Positions 26,576 to 35,256 are shown, numbered from the stretch's first letter. The stretch: DNA of 64,000 bases from Verrucomicrobiota bacterium (GCA_016235555.1 JACRKC010000016.1:62001-126000), one strand, 5' to 3'. Numbers and translations: made by a program. The notes: generated by a model not told the origin, from the sequence alone.

Positions 26576-27559
26576 ATGATCCGCGAGTTCATCCAGGCGC
26601 TGCCGAAGACCGAGACGCACCTTCATGTCGAAGGGGCGTTGCCCTACGAGCTGCTGGAGGCGTGGCGGCCGGCGGACTATCCGGCCAGCCCGCCGTTCCG
26701 CGAGCGGAGCTACCGTTACAAGTCGTTTCCCGATTTTGAAAAAATCCTGCTCGATGCGGCGCTGCCGTGGTTCACCAACGCCGACCGCTACCACGAGGCG
26801 TGCAAGGTGATGTTCGCGAAACATGTCGCGCAGAACGTGCGTTACGTGGAGACGAGTTTTCACCTGCCGGTGACCAAGTTCATCAACGTGCCCGGCCCGG
26901 AGATCATCGCGGCGATCCGCGCGGCGGCGCCGGCGGGGCTCGAAGTGCGGGTCTTTGCGGGCATGCTCCGCAGCGATCTCACGGGCGACTTGCGGCCGAC
27001 GATCAATCACCTGCACGAGTGGGAGCACCTCGCGGGCGTGGACCTGCACGGCTTCGAACAGATGCCGACCGCGATCGAGACGGCGGAGGTCTGGGCGCGG
27101 GTGCGCGCGGCGGGCAAGGTGACCAAATGCCACGCGGGTGAATTCGACGGCGCCGCGCGCGTGCGCGAGGCGATCGAGTTGCTCGGCGTGAAGCGCGTGC
27201 AGCACGGCGTGCGGGCGGTCGAGGATCCGGCGGTGGTGAGGCTGGCCGCGGACCGCGGCGTCACATTCGACGTGTGCCCGATCAGCAACGTCGGCCTCAA
27301 AGTGGTGCCGTCCATCCGCGACCATCCGCTCCGGCGGCTGATGAAGGCGGGCATCCGTTGCACGGTGAGCACGGACGATCCGCTGTGTTTCGCGAACTCG
27401 CTCAATGAGGAATATACGGCGCTCGCGCTGGAGGGGAATTTCACGCGCGCCGAGCTCGCGCAGCTCGCACGCAACGGCTGGGACGTGGCGGACGTGCCGG
27501 CGGGCACGCGCCGCGCGATGGTTGCGGAAATCGATCGGCTGGCGGGGGGCGAAAGGTAG
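26576..27559 (+). CDS. Adenosine deaminase family protein
   Basis: A 327-residue TIM-barrel amidohydrolase. Zinc and catalytic motifs: [14 protein letters not shown] (HxH), [10 protein letters not shown] (His then Glu), [10 protein letters not shown] (His) and VSTDDPLCF (Asp pair). Adenosine deaminases convert adenosine or deoxyadenosine to inosine. Some family members act on adenine or other purines, so the substrate is not fixed. All metal ligands appear intact. Both flanks are GTAGGAGC repeats, and the stop codon is the TAG of the downstream one. Confidence 0.88.
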   Translation: MIREFIQALPKTETHLHVEGALPYELLEAWRPADYPASPPFRERSYRYKSFPDFEKILLDAALPWFTNADRYHEACKVMFAKHVAQNVRYVETSFHLPVTKFINVPGPEIIAAIRAAAPAGLEVRVFAGMLRSDLTGDLRPTINHLHEWEHLAGVDLHGFEQMPTAIETAEVWARVRAAGKVTKCHAGEFDGAARVREAIELLGVKRVQHGVRAVEDPAVVRLAADRGVTFDVCPISNVGLKVVPSIRDHPLRRLMKAGIRCTVSTDDPLCFANSLNEEYTALALEGNFTRAELAQLARNGWDVADVPAGTRRAMVAEIDRLAGGER

Positions 27560-27622
27560 GAGCCTGCTTGCAGGCGATGGGACGTGGCCTCACACCTGAA
27601 TCGCCTGCAAGCAGGCTCCTAC
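27556..27622. repeat. REP/BIME-like palindrome, GTAGGAGC family
   Basis: GTAGGAGCCTGCTTGCAGGC, then 25 bases, then GCCTGCAAGCAGGCTCCTAC. The element fills the whole gap: its head holds the stop codon of the preceding gene and ATG of rluD (27623) follows its last base. Confidence 0.92.
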
Positions 27623-28543
27623 ATGTCACAATCGTATACGGTTCCTGAAAGCATACGCGGAACCCGGGCGGACAAGCTGCTCGCCGCCGCGTTTCCCGAT
27701 CACAGCCGCGCGGAATTTCAGCGCGCGTTCGATCAGGGGCTCGTGCGCCTGCGCGGAGCGGTGATTGCGCGGGACCGGGCAGTCGGGGCGGGCGAGGAGA
27801 TCGAGTTTTCGTTTCCCGATGCGAAGCCCTCGGAGCTGCGGCCGGTGGACATCCCGCTCGACGTGATTTTCGAGGACAAGCACATGCTCGTCGTCAACAA
27901 GGCCGCGGGGATGATCGTCCATCCCGGAGTGGCGACCGGCGAGGACACGCTGGTGCATGCGTTGCTGGCCCATTGTGCGGGCTCGTTGAGCGGGGTCGGC
28001 GGAGTCGAGCGGCCGGGCATCGTGCACCGTCTCGACAAGGAGACGACCGGGCTGATCGTGGTGGCGAAGAACGACGCCGCGCACCGGGCGTTGAGCGACC
28101 AATTTGCGGAGCGCACCTTGCGGAAGGAATATCTGGCCCTGGTGGCCGGCGTGCCCTCGTTGCTCAGCGGAACCATCGATCGCGCGATCGGGCGGCATCC
28201 GGTGCACCGGCACCGCATGACGACCGGCGAGGGCGGACGGCCGGCGCGCACGGACTGGGCGTGCGAGGAGAAGTTTGGCGCCGTGGCGGCGCTGTTGCGG
28301 TGCCGGATCCACACGGGGCGCACGCATCAAATCCGCGTTCATCTGAAATCGATCGGACATGTCATTCTCGGCGACGTCACCTATGGCTGGAAACCGGACC
28401 CGGTGCGGCCGATTCACGCGCCACGCGTGATGCTGCATGCGGAGCATCTCGTGATCGCGCATCCGAAGTCGGGCAAGGCGATGGATCTGCGGGCGCCGCT
28501 GCCGGAGGATTTCAGAAAACTGCTGGCGACGCTGCGTGGGTAG
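27623..28543 (+). CDS. rluD: RluD-type pseudouridine synthase
   Basis: A 306-residue RNA-modifying enzyme of the RluA/RluC/RluD family. An S4-like RNA-binding segment (TRADKLLAAAFPDHSRAEFQ, about 13-32) is followed by the catalytic motif IVHRLDKETTGLIVVAK with the essential Asp. RTHQIRVHL and MLHAEHL complete the family pattern. Family members convert uridines in 23S rRNA (RluD: the helix 69 sites) to pseudouridine. RluD is the best guess because of the S4 domain, but RluC or a related enzyme is possible. ATG 27623 immediately follows a repeat, and no good ribosome-binding site lies before it. Confidence 0.9.
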   Translation: MSQSYTVPESIRGTRADKLLAAAFPDHSRAEFQRAFDQGLVRLRGAVIARDRAVGAGEEIEFSFPDAKPSELRPVDIPLDVIFEDKHMLVVNKAAGMIVHPGVATGEDTLVHALLAHCAGSLSGVGGVERPGIVHRLDKETTGLIVVAKNDAAHRALSDQFAERTLRKEYLALVAGVPSLLSGTIDRAIGRHPVHRHRMTTGEGGRPARTDWACEEKFGAVAALLRCRIHTGRTHQIRVHLKSIGHVILGDVTYGWKPDPVRPIHAPRVMLHAEHLVIAHPKSGKAMDLRAPLPEDFRKLLATLRG

Positions 28544-28572
28544 TGCGGTGCTTTAGCCCGCGCACGATTCTT

Positions 28573-28639
28573 GTAGGTCGGGCTTCATGCCCGACGTCCA
28601 CCGCAGGCGGACAAGTGTCGGGGATAAACCCCGACCTAC
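28573..28639. repeat. REP/BIME-like palindrome, GTAGGTCGGG family
   Basis: GTAGGTCGGGCTTCATGCCC and GGGGATAAACCCCGACCTAC. On the minus strand the GTAG head gives the TAG stop (28638-28636) of the Ppx/GppA gene. Confidence 0.92.
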
Positions 28640-29568
28640 CCAAGCAATTCGGCGGCCAGACCGTAGCGGAGATTGTGGAGGGAATTGCGGAAGGCGGGGA
28701 GCGAGCCGGCTTGGGCGACGGCGAGGAGGGTCACGAGCGCGGTAGGAAACACGTCGGCGCGCGGCGGCGGGAGGCCGGGGATTTTTCTTCGATCGACCAA
28801 CGGAAGGGCGGCGAGGGCGGACGCGAGAGAGTCGAGTTGGGCGACCGTGACGTTCGAATCGGTTTGCTCGAATGTGATGCCCGCGCGAGCGGCGGCGATC
28901 GCCCGGACGGTGCTGACGGTGCCCCCGCTGCCGACGGCGGTGGCGGACGCCGGGAGAGAGAAGCGGAAGGCGGACTCGGCGAGGAGCTGACGGGTGTGGG
29001 AGGCAATCGCGACGGCGGTGACGGACGCGAGCGGTTGAGTGGGGTCGGCGACGAATTTTTCGGTGAGGCGCACGCAGCCGAGTTGGAGGCTGACGGCTTG
29101 CTCGACGCGGCGGTCGCGGAAGGCGAGGCATTCGAGGCTGCCGCCGCCGAGGTCGAAGACGTAGAAGTCGCGCAGCTCGGCGAGCGCGGGATCGCTGGTG
29201 AGGCCGCGGCCAATGAGGTTGGCTTCCTCCTCGCCGGTGAGGATGCGGATTTCGTGACCGGTGGCGGCGCTCACGCGGACGCGGAAATCGGGGCCGTTGC
29301 GGGCGTCGCGCACGGCGCTGGTCGCGACGAGCACGGTGCGCGCGGGCGCAAACGGCGCGGCTTCGGCGAGGAGGGCGGCGATGGCGTCGAGTCCGCGAGC
29401 CATGCCTTCCTCCGACAGGCGCGGGTCGGACTTGCTGATGCCCGCGCTGATCCGGGCGTCTATCGTGCGAGACTTGAGCGCGGTCACGCCGCCGTCAGGC
29501 GCGCGGGCGGCGACGAGCACTTTGATGGAGTTGCTGCCGATATCGAGAACGGCGACGGGACCAGACAT
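28636..29568 (-). CDS. Ppx/GppA phosphatase family protein
   Basis: A 310-residue protein of the ASKHA superfamily. VAVLDIGSNSIKVLVAARA (5-23) is the phosphate-binding loop. GHEIRILTGEEEANLIGRG and VFDLGGGSLECLAFRD are the further hallmark motifs. The family comprises exopolyphosphatases and guanosine pentaphosphate phosphatases; which reaction applies cannot be told from sequence. It lacks the C-terminal HD domain of long forms (310 against about 500 residues). The stop codon is the TAG of a repeat. Confidence 0.9.
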   Translation of the reverse strand: MSGPVAVLDIGSNSIKVLVAARAPDGGVTALKSRTIDARISAGISKSDPRLSEEGMARGLDAIAALLAEAAPFAPARTVLVATSAVRDARNGPDFRVRVSAATGHEIRILTGEEEANLIGRGLTSDPALAELRDFYVFDLGGGSLECLAFRDRRVEQAVSLQLGCVRLTEKFVADPTQPLASVTAVAIASHTRQLLAESAFRFSLPASATAVGSGGTVSTVRAIAAARAGITFEQTDSNVTVAQLDSLASALAALPLVDRRKIPGLPPPRADVFPTALVTLLAVAQAGSLPAFRNSLHNLRYGLAAELLG

Positions 29569-29572
29569 GGAA

Positions 29573-29640
29573 AACCACGAAACACACGAAACACACGAAA
29601 GGAAGACTCAGTTTTCCGTGTGATTCGTAGGTTTCGTGGT
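29573..29640. repeat. Inverted repeat of ACCACGAA / CACACGAA type between gppA-like gene and rsmI
   Basis: AACCACGAAACACACGAAAC then CGTGTGATTCGTAGGTTTCG then TGGT. A second copy of the 10992-11070 element. It occupies the whole gap between the rsmI stop (29643) and the Ppx/GppA start (29568). Confidence 0.85.
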
Positions 29641-29642
29641 GC

Positions 29643-30356
29643 CTACAAAACAAAATCGCCGGGGGCGACCAAGAGGACGAATTCGCCTTTGAGGCTGGTC
29701 TTGGCGAGGCGCGCCTGCACGTCGGCGGCGGAGCCGACGAGAAAATTTTCGTGCAGCTTGGTGACTTCCTTGGCGACGCAGATGACGCGGGTGGGGCCGA
29801 GCGTGGCGACGAGTTCGTCGACGGCCTTGTCGATGCGGTGACAGCTTTCGTAGAGCGCGAGCGTGTAGTCGAAGTCGCGGTGCTTTTCGAAAAATGCGAT
29901 GCGCGCGGCGCTTTTCGGCGGGAGGAAGCCGACGTAGAGGAAGCCGTTGGTCGGAAGACCGCTGGCGCTGAGGACGGCGGTGAGCGCGCTGGGGCCGGGC
30001 ACGGGGACGACGGGCAAGGCACGGCGGCGACACGCGCGCACGAGGCGGAAGCCGGGATCGCTGAGGGCGGGAGTGCCGGCGTCGCTGACGACGGCGACGG
30101 ACTGGCCGGTGGCGAGGAGGTCGGCGAGTTTTTCGGCAGCCTCGGTTTCGTTGTGCTCGTGGTAGGGGACGAGTTCCTTGTGCAGGCCGAGGCGGGCGAG
30201 GAGGGCACCGGTGGTGCGGGTGTCTTCGCAGGCGATGAGGTCGACGGCGGCGAGGATGGCACGGGCGCGGTCGGTGAGATCGGCGAGGTTGCCGATCGGG
30301 GTGGCGACGACGTAAAGGTGGCCGGGCTGCGGGGTGAGCGAGGTGTTGGCGGTCAC
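29643..30356 (-). CDS. rsmI: 16S rRNA (cytidine-1402 2'-O) methyltransferase RsmI
   Basis: A 237-residue tetrapyrrole-methylase-fold enzyme. HLYVVATPIGNLADLTDRA (about 12-30), CEDTRTTGALL, YHEHNE, VVSDAGTPALSDPG and PVPGPSALTAVLSASGL are the RsmI signature. It methylates the ribose of C1402 in 16S rRNA. I chose the GTG start at 30356: the open frame upstream translates a repeat (CSRERERVDDET) and the terminator, so it cannot be native. The TAG stop is followed directly by an ACCACGAA-type repeat, reading GTAGG. Confidence 0.93.
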   Translation of the reverse strand: MTANTSLTPQPGHLYVVATPIGNLADLTDRARAILAAVDLIACEDTRTTGALLARLGLHKELVPYHEHNETEAAEKLADLLATGQSVAVVSDAGTPALSDPGFRLVRACRRRALPVVPVPGPSALTAVLSASGLPTNGFLYVGFLPPKSAARIAFFEKHRDFDYTLALYESCHRIDKAVDELVATLGPTRVICVAKEVTKLHENFLVGSAADVQARLAKTSLKGEFVLLVAPGDFVL

Positions 30357-30370
30357 GGTGGTCTCATCAT

Positions 30371-30394
30371 CCACTCGCTCACGCTCGCGGCTAC
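30371..30394 (-). repeat. Half REP element, GTAGCnGCGAG family
   Basis: Minus strand: GTAGCCGCGAGCGTGAGCGA then GTGG. The same head occurs at 38480-38529 and inside uvrA at 45652-45674. Confidence 0.65.
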
Positions 30395-30395
30395 A

Positions 30396-30422
30396 AAAAA
30401 TCCGGCGCGAAGCCGGATTTTG
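30396..30422 (-). terminator. Intrinsic terminator of the small lipoprotein transcript
   Basis: Stem ATCCGGC with GCCGGAT, loop TTCGC, then TTTTTTG on the minus strand. It lies 24 bp downstream of the lipoprotein stop and separates it from rsmI. The A-run on the other side makes it bidirectional. Confidence 0.85.
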
Positions 30423-30445
30423 CGGGAGTGAACTGGCGTCTGCGA

Positions 30446-30613
30446 TCAGCGGCCGCTGCCGGTGGGCGTGCCCATGCCGGGGATCTGTCCTTCCCAACCG
30501 GCGGGGCGGCTCCACGGGATGGACGTATCTTTCTGCGGTTGGAGCGAACAACCCGCGAGTAGTGCGCCGAGGGTGAGCAGCAGGAGCGAGACGGGTTTCT
30601 TGAGAGTGTTCAT
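30446..30613 (-). CDS. 55-residue lipoprotein (small gene)
   Basis: The reading frame MNTLKKPVSLLLLTLGALLA, lipobox cysteine at 22 (LLAGC), then a 33-residue mature peptide ending in a Gly-rich GMGTPTGSGR. The signal sequence is textbook type II and the mature part contains TSIPWSRPAGWEGQIPGMG, which I think recurs in related genomes (recollection, not checked). It is preceded 3 bp upstream by the coiled-coil gene on the same strand and followed by a terminator, so it forms the end of a two-gene operon. No function is known. Confidence 0.8.
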   Translation of the reverse strand: MNTLKKPVSLLLLTLGALLAGCSLQPQKDTSIPWSRPAGWEGQIPGMGTPTGSGR

Positions 30614-30616
30614 GGT

Positions 30617-31363
30617 CTAGCGGACTAATAGAGCGGAATCGCCTTTCTGCAAGACTCCACGGAGGGTGTCCGGCTGGACTTGGGCGACGGAGAAGTTGGC
30701 GCGGACATCGCTGATGAGAACGGTGGCGACGATCTGGGTTCCCTGGCTGACCTCGAGTTTCTGGCCGACCTTGGCGCCCCGGGCCGAACCGAAGTTCAGG
30801 ACGACAAACGCGCCCTGCGGCCCGACCGTCAGCACGGTGGCGCGGCCGGGGCGGCTGGAGAACACGGCGGTGGACGCGCCCGCGGCGGTGGGGGCGGCGG
30901 CGCCGTTGCGGGCGTTGGCGAGCTGGCGTTCGAGCTCGGCGATGGTGTTTTTGTAGGCGGCGACCGCCTCGGGCGAGGCGTTGGAGTTGCGGGCGTCGTC
31001 GAGGTCGTGGCGCAGCGACGAGACCTCGGTGGCGAGGGCGCGGGCGTTTTGCTCCTGCAGGGCGAGCAGGGATTTCGTTTTGGCGAGATCGTGGTCGAGG
31101 ACGACGGCGCGGAGTTCGGCGGAGGTGAGCTTTTCGCGCGTGGTTTCGAGTTCGGCCGTGCTGGACGCGAGGTTGGCCTTGAGGGTGCCGTTTTGCTCGT
31201 TGGCGGAGGCGAGGTCGGACTCGAGCTTGGTGGTGCGGGCCGTCGCACCCGCGAGCTGCACTTCGAGGAGTTTCTTGGAGTTGCCGATGCGGAAATAAAG
31301 CACCGCCGACGAGGCCGCGCCGAGCAGGGCGAAGACGGCGAGGACGATCGGGAAGCGGTGCAT
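30617..31363 (-). CDS. Membrane-anchored coiled-coil protein
   Basis: A 248-residue protein: an N-terminal hydrophobic anchor (PIVLAVFALLGAASSAVLYF, about 5-24), a coiled coil of about 110 residues (KKLLEVQLAGATARTTKLES onward to LERQLANARNG), then an Ala-rich linker and a C-terminal beta domain (VGPQGAFVVLNFGSARGAKVGQKLEV) that resembles an SH3/RNase-G-like barrel. It probably spans the periplasm with the small lipoprotein, whose gene follows after only 3 bp. Known families of this architecture exist but none is named here. Confidence 0.75.
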   Translation of the reverse strand: MHRFPIVLAVFALLGAASSAVLYFRIGNSKKLLEVQLAGATARTTKLESDLASANEQNGTLKANLASSTAELETTREKLTSAELRAVVLDHDLAKTKSLLALQEQNARALATEVSSLRHDLDDARNSNASPEAVAAYKNTIAELERQLANARNGAAAPTAAGASTAVFSSRPGRATVLTVGPQGAFVVLNFGSARGAKVGQKLEVSQGTQIVATVLISDVRANFSVAQVQPDTLRGVLQKGDSALLVR

Positions 31364-31397
31364 GAATGTGCGGAAACGGAACGGCGCCGCTACAGCG

Positions 31398-32978
31398 TCA
31401 GCGACCGCGGTAGGTCGAGGCGAACCACGGCGTCTTCACGCGCTTCTTCACGCCGCTGTTTTTGTTGGCGGCGAGGTGTTCGAGGATTTTGAAGACGAGC
31501 TCGGTCTTGTCGGGCACGCCGGCTTCGGCGGCGAGTTGCTCGGCGGTGAATTGCTTGCCGGGCGCGGCCTGAAGGGCGGCGGTGAGCTTGAGTCTGAGCG
31601 CGATGACGCCGCCGGCGGCCTTCTTGCCGGCTTCGACGCCGGGCTGGTGGTAGGCGTTGATGCCGACGAGCGAGGCGTAGAGACCGGTCACGCGTTCGTA
31701 GAGCGCGATGAGCATACCAAGCGAGCGCGCGGAGACATCGGGCAAGGTGAGCGTGATCGAGTGGCGGTCTTTTTCGCTGAGGGCGTCGCGGGTGCCGAGG
31801 TAGAAGCCTTGGAGGTAGTCGCCCGTGGTGACGCCGGGTTCGACTTCGAGGGAGGTCTTCGCGTCGCGGTCTTTGAGGACTTCGATGAACGTCACGAAGA
31901 AATTGTTCACGCCCTCGCGGAGCTGCTGCACGTAGGCGTGCTGGTCGGTGGAGCCCTTGTTGCCGTAGACGGCGATGCCTTGGTTGACGACGTTGCCCTG
32001 GAGGTCGAGTTCCTTGCCGAGCGACTCCATCACGAGTTGCTGGAGGTAGCGCGAGAAGAGCAGCAGGCGGTCCTTGTAGGGGAGGACGACCATGTCCTTG
32101 GTGCCGCGGCCGTCGGTGGCGAAATGCCACATGAGGGCCATGAGCGCGGCGGGGTTTTGCGCGATATTGGGCTGGCGCGTGACCTCGTCCATCGCGGCGG
32201 CGCCGGCGAGCATGGCATCGATGTCGAGGCCTTGGAGCGCGGCGGGGAGCAGGCCCACGGCGCAGAGTTCGCTCGTGCGGCCGCCGACCCAGTCCCACAT
32301 CGGGAAGCGGGCGAGCCAGCCTTCGCTGATCGCGGTCTGATCGAGCTTCGAGCTGGCCCCGGTGACGGCGACAAATTGCTTCGGGTAATCGAGCCCCGCG
32401 GCCTTGAACGCGGCGATGGCCTCGAGCATGCCGTTGCGCGTCTCGGCGGTGCCGCCGGATTTGGAGATGACGACGACGAGCGTTTTTGCGAGCTGGCCGC
32501 GGAGGCCGTTGAGCACGTAGTCGATGCCGTCGGGATCCGTGTTGTCGAAGAAATGAACAGCGAGCTTGTCCTTGCGCGGTTGGCCGAGCGCGTGGGCGAC
32601 GAGCTGCGGGCCGAGCGCGGAGCCGCCGATGCCGATGACGAGGAGGTTTTTGAATTTACCCTTGGGGCCGGCGACGGTGCCGGCGTGGACCCGGGCCGTG
32701 AACTCTTTCACCGCGGCGAGGGCGGTGGTGATCTCGCTGGCGAGGGCCGGCGTGGGCGCGAGTTGCGGGGCGCGGAGCCAGTAGTGTCCGACCATGCGTT
32801 TCTCGTCGGGGTTGGCGATGGCGCCCTTCTCCAGCGCGGTCATGGCGGCGAACGCCTGCTCCATCTTCGGCGCCATCTGCACCAGAAACTCGTCGGGAAA
32901 CGGCATGCGACTGACATCGAGCGACACGCCGAGCTGGGTGTTGTGGTAGAAATGCGTTTTGAAACGTGACCAGATCAT
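31398..32978 (-). CDS. pgi: Glucose-6-phosphate isomerase
   Basis: A 526-residue enzyme interconverting glucose-6-phosphate and fructose-6-phosphate. [20 protein letters not shown] (about 113-132), [37 protein letters not shown] and [17 protein letters not shown] contain the phosphate-binding and catalytic residues. The length is usual for the long form. The gene lies upstream of the coiled-coil and lipoprotein genes on the same strand (34-bp gap), so some read-through is likely. Confidence 0.97.
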   Translation of the reverse strand: MIWSRFKTHFYHNTQLGVSLDVSRMPFPDEFLVQMAPKMEQAFAAMTALEKGAIANPDEKRMVGHYWLRAPQLAPTPALASEITTALAAVKEFTARVHAGTVAGPKGKFKNLLVIGIGGSALGPQLVAHALGQPRKDKLAVHFFDNTDPDGIDYVLNGLRGQLAKTLVVVISKSGGTAETRNGMLEAIAAFKAAGLDYPKQFVAVTGASSKLDQTAISEGWLARFPMWDWVGGRTSELCAVGLLPAALQGLDIDAMLAGAAAMDEVTRQPNIAQNPAALMALMWHFATDGRGTKDMVVLPYKDRLLLFSRYLQQLVMESLGKELDLQGNVVNQGIAVYGNKGSTDQHAYVQQLREGVNNFFVTFIEVLKDRDAKTSLEVEPGVTTGDYLQGFYLGTRDALSEKDRHSITLTLPDVSARSLGMLIALYERVTGLYASLVGINAYHQPGVEAGKKAAGGVIALRLKLTAALQAAPGKQFTAEQLAAEAGVPDKTELVFKILEHLAANKNSGVKKRVKTPWFASTYRGR

Positions 32979-33056
32979 GGCGGTGATTCTCGCCGGGTTG
33001 GCGGCGATGTAAAGGGCGGCGAGGGGCCGAGCGTGTCAGTGAGTTTTCTACGAGCA

Positions 33057-33080
33057 ACGAGGCGGGACGCCTCGTCCACG
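33057..33080 (-). repeat. REP hairpin, GTGGACGAGGCGTCCC family
   Basis: Minus strand: GTGGACGAGGCGTCCCGCCT then CGT. A single hairpin. Same sequence at 35185-35209 and, in coding sequence, at 63890-63913. Confidence 0.85.
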
Positions 33081-33115
33081 TCGGCGGCGTGGCCGACCTG
33101 GGTGCGGCTTGCGCG

Positions 33116-33523
33116 TTACTTGCGGTCCTTGAGTCGGCGCACGAATTTCAAGCCGGAGTAGGTGTCGTTGATCGAGCAGACCTTGATGTCCACGAGGCCG
33201 GTGGCGAGCAGGGTCTCGCGCACGATGCCTTCGCGCAAATCCGTGGTCACGCCGCTCGCGAGCTTCGGCCACGCGATCCACAGGGCGCCGGCCGCGGGGA
33301 GTTTCTTGATGAGGGACGGGAGGTGCGACGCGAGGGCTTTCAGGTTCGCGGCGAAAAACACAATGAGATCCACCTCGGCGGCGCGCGGAGCCACGGCCAC
33401 GGCGGAGGGCGGCAACGTGGGCAGTTCCTGCAAAAAGCCCGGTGGGGCGCCGACGAGCAGGTAGCGGGTCTGATCCTTGAATCCGAGTTTCTGGGCGAGC
33501 GGTGTGGGTGAGTAGGCGGGCAT
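33116..33523 (-). CDS. DUF3052-type protein
   Basis: A 135-residue soluble protein with the DUF3052 pattern: LAQKLGFKDQTRYLLVGAPPG (9-29), DLIVFFAANLKALASHLPSL and LWIAWPKLASGVTTDLRE. The fold is thought to be small alpha/beta, with no proven function. It stands alone between pgi and rlmI and is divergent from the small gene at 33561. Confidence 0.8.
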   Translation of the reverse strand: MPAYSPTPLAQKLGFKDQTRYLLVGAPPGFLQELPTLPPSAVAVAPRAAEVDLIVFFAANLKALASHLPSLIKKLPAAGALWIAWPKLASGVTTDLREGIVRETLLATGLVDIKVCSINDTYSGLKFVRRLKDRK

Positions 33524-33560
33524 GGCTTAAGTTTTTCCCAAAAGTGCCGATCCGGGCGGC

Positions 33561-33680
33561 ATGAAGGCAATCCTGTCAGTGGTGGTCTACCTCTGCCTCG
33601 TATTCGCCCTCGGTGTGGTCATGGCGTTGACGAGCCGCAGGGAGGAATCCGACATGCCGGTGGTCGACGACGATTTCTAG
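33561..33680 (+). CDS. 39-residue single-pass membrane peptide (putative small gene)
   Basis: The frame begins MKAILSVVVYLCLVFALGVV, a clean N-in transmembrane helix, and ends in an acidic tail (EESDMPVVDDDF) with a TAG stop. Nothing about it looks like a repeat, and it sits in the otherwise empty 200-bp gap before rlmI on the same strand. No strong ribosome-binding site is seen, so evidence is limited to composition. Confidence 0.45.
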   Translation: MKAILSVVVYLCLVFALGVVMALTSRREESDMPVVDDDF

Positions 33681-33729
33681 GCGTGGAATTTTTCCTCGCG
33701 GCGCGCGGCGAACCGGCAACGGTGGCGGC

Positions 33730-34896
33730 GTGAACGGCCTGCCTTCGCTCAAACTCAAGCCCAACGTCCGCGCCCGGGCGGCGACCGGACACCCGTGGGT
33801 GTTCGCCAACGAAGTGGAATCGCTTCTCCCGGCCGAGCACAACGGCGAGGTGGTCGAGTGCCGGGACCGCGGCGGGCGTTTTATCGGATGCGGCATCTAC
33901 AACGTCCAGTCGCAGATCTGCTGGCGCCGGTTGAGCCGCGAGCGCGTGACGCTGGATGCGGCGTGGTTGCGCGGGGCGCTCGAGCGGGCGATCGCGCGGC
34001 GGCCGGCTGGCGGGGTGCGGCGGCTGGTGTGGAGCGAGTCGGATGAACTCCCCGGGGTGGTCGTCGATCAGTTCGGCGACGCACTCGTCGTGCAAATCCA
34101 GACGCTCGCCATGGAACGGCGCGCGGCGCTCATCGGCGACGCGCTGGCGGACCTGCTGAAGCCGGCGGAGATCATTTTTCGCAACGACTCGAACATCCGC
34201 CGCCTCGAGGGGCTGCCGGTGGAAGTCCACACGCGTTCGGGCGCGGCGTGGGAGCCACGCTGGGTGCCCATCGATGGCTTCGACTACTGGCTCGATTTGC
34301 AGGGCGGACAGAAAACGGGTTTCTACCTCGACCAGCGCGTCCAGCATGCGACGGTGGCAAAGTATTGCCGGGGCGTGCGTGTGCTCGACGCCTTCTGCAA
34401 TCAGGGCGCTTTCGCGCTGCACGCGGCGAGGGCCGGCGCGACGGACGTGCTGGGGCTCGACAGTGCGGAAGAGGCGATCGTGGCGGCGAAGAAGAACGCC
34501 GAACGCAACGGGGTCGCGGCCGAGTTCGCGGTGGCCAACGTCTTCGATTGGTTCAACGACCCCGCCCGCGCCGTCGAGCCGATGTGGGATGTGATTGTGC
34601 TCGATCCGCCGCCGTTCGCGAAGTCGCGCGGGGCGCTCGAGGGAGCGTTGCGCGGCTACAAGGAGATCAACCTGCGTGCGCTGCAGCGCCTCGCACCCGG
34701 CGGCGTGCTGGCGACCTACACGTGTTCGCACCACATGCAGGACGAGGATTTGCGCGGAGTGATCGCCGCGGCGGCGGCCGACGCCAAGCGGCGGGTGCAC
34801 GTGCTCGAGTGGTGCCACCAGCCACCGGACCATCCGGTGCTCGCGACGATGTCCGAGAGCGAATACCTCCGGGGCTACATTTTGCGGGCGGAGTGA
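33730..34896 (+). CDS. rlmI: 23S rRNA m5C methyltransferase RlmI-type (class I SAM, PUA domain)
   Basis: A 388-residue enzyme. An N-terminal PUA-like domain (LKLKPNVRARAATGHPWVFA, 7-26, KRGGRFIGCGIYN-like segment near 50) is followed by a Rossmann methyltransferase domain with LDLQGGQKTGFYLDQR, VLDAFCNQGAFALHAA, LDPPPFAKSRGALEG and TYTCSHHMQ (catalytic Cys). E. coli RlmI methylates C1962 of 23S rRNA. It starts with GTG or nearby; the assigned start is directly after GGCG. It is monocistronic. Confidence 0.9.
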   Translation: MNGLPSLKLKPNVRARAATGHPWVFANEVESLLPAEHNGEVVECRDRGGRFIGCGIYNVQSQICWRRLSRERVTLDAAWLRGALERAIARRPAGGVRRLVWSESDELPGVVVDQFGDALVVQIQTLAMERRAALIGDALADLLKPAEIIFRNDSNIRRLEGLPVEVHTRSGAAWEPRWVPIDGFDYWLDLQGGQKTGFYLDQRVQHATVAKYCRGVRVLDAFCNQGAFALHAARAGATDVLGLDSAEEAIVAAKKNAERNGVAAEFAVANVFDWFNDPARAVEPMWDVIVLDPPPFAKSRGALEGALRGYKEINLRALQRLAPGGVLATYTCSHHMQDEDLRGVIAAAAADAKRRVHVLEWCHQPPDHPVLATMSESEYLRGYILRAE

Positions 34897-35129
34897 TACC
34901 TGCTTCACCTTGCTTTTGGACTGCAGGTCCGGCCGGTGGCCGGGCTGGCCGCCCTGCGGGCGGGCCGCCGACGGAAAGTCTGAAAGCTGCGGGACGTTGG
35001 CATGAGCCGCGGCCTCGAGGGGCGCTTCATAGTTTCCTGCACGCCGAGCGCAGAGCTGCCAGAGCGGCGGTTTTCCCCGCCGAATTCAGAACTGCGACAC
35101 TTGCATCGCGCCGCTCCGGCTACGGCGAC

Positions 35130-35153
35130 GCGAGAAACTGAGATATGCCCGGT
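35130..35153 (+). repeat. 24-bp dispersed motif, third copy
   Basis: GCGAGAAACTGAGATATGCC then CGGT. Followed 80 bases later by the fourth copy. The two bracket a GTGGACGAGG element. Confidence 0.6.
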
Positions 35154-35184
35154 GTCGAAGAGCGCACCTCGCTTTTCTGCAATC

Positions 35185-35234
35185 GACGAGGCGGGACGCC
35201 TCGTCCACGTGGCTGAGGCGTCTCGCCTCAGTCA
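35185..35234. repeat. Two-hairpin element of the GTGGACGAGG family
   Basis: Hairpin one GACGAGGCGGGACGCCTCGT, spacer CCACGTGG, hairpin two CTGAGGCGTCTCGCCTCAG. The two 24-bp motifs sit on both sides of it in the same orientation. Confidence 0.8.
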
Positions 35235-35256
35235 GAAAACTGAGATAAGCCCGGTA
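35233..35256 (+). repeat. 24-bp dispersed motif, fourth copy
   Basis: CAGAAAACTGAGATAAGCCC then GGTA. Together with 35130 it forms a direct repeat around the palindromic element. Confidence 0.6.

Noticed and set aside
28573-28639. A simple Rho-independent terminator for convergent rluD and Ppx/GppA genes
   Set aside because: It has hairpins but no T-run and matches dispersed repeats, so it is annotated as a repeat. It could still influence 3' ends.
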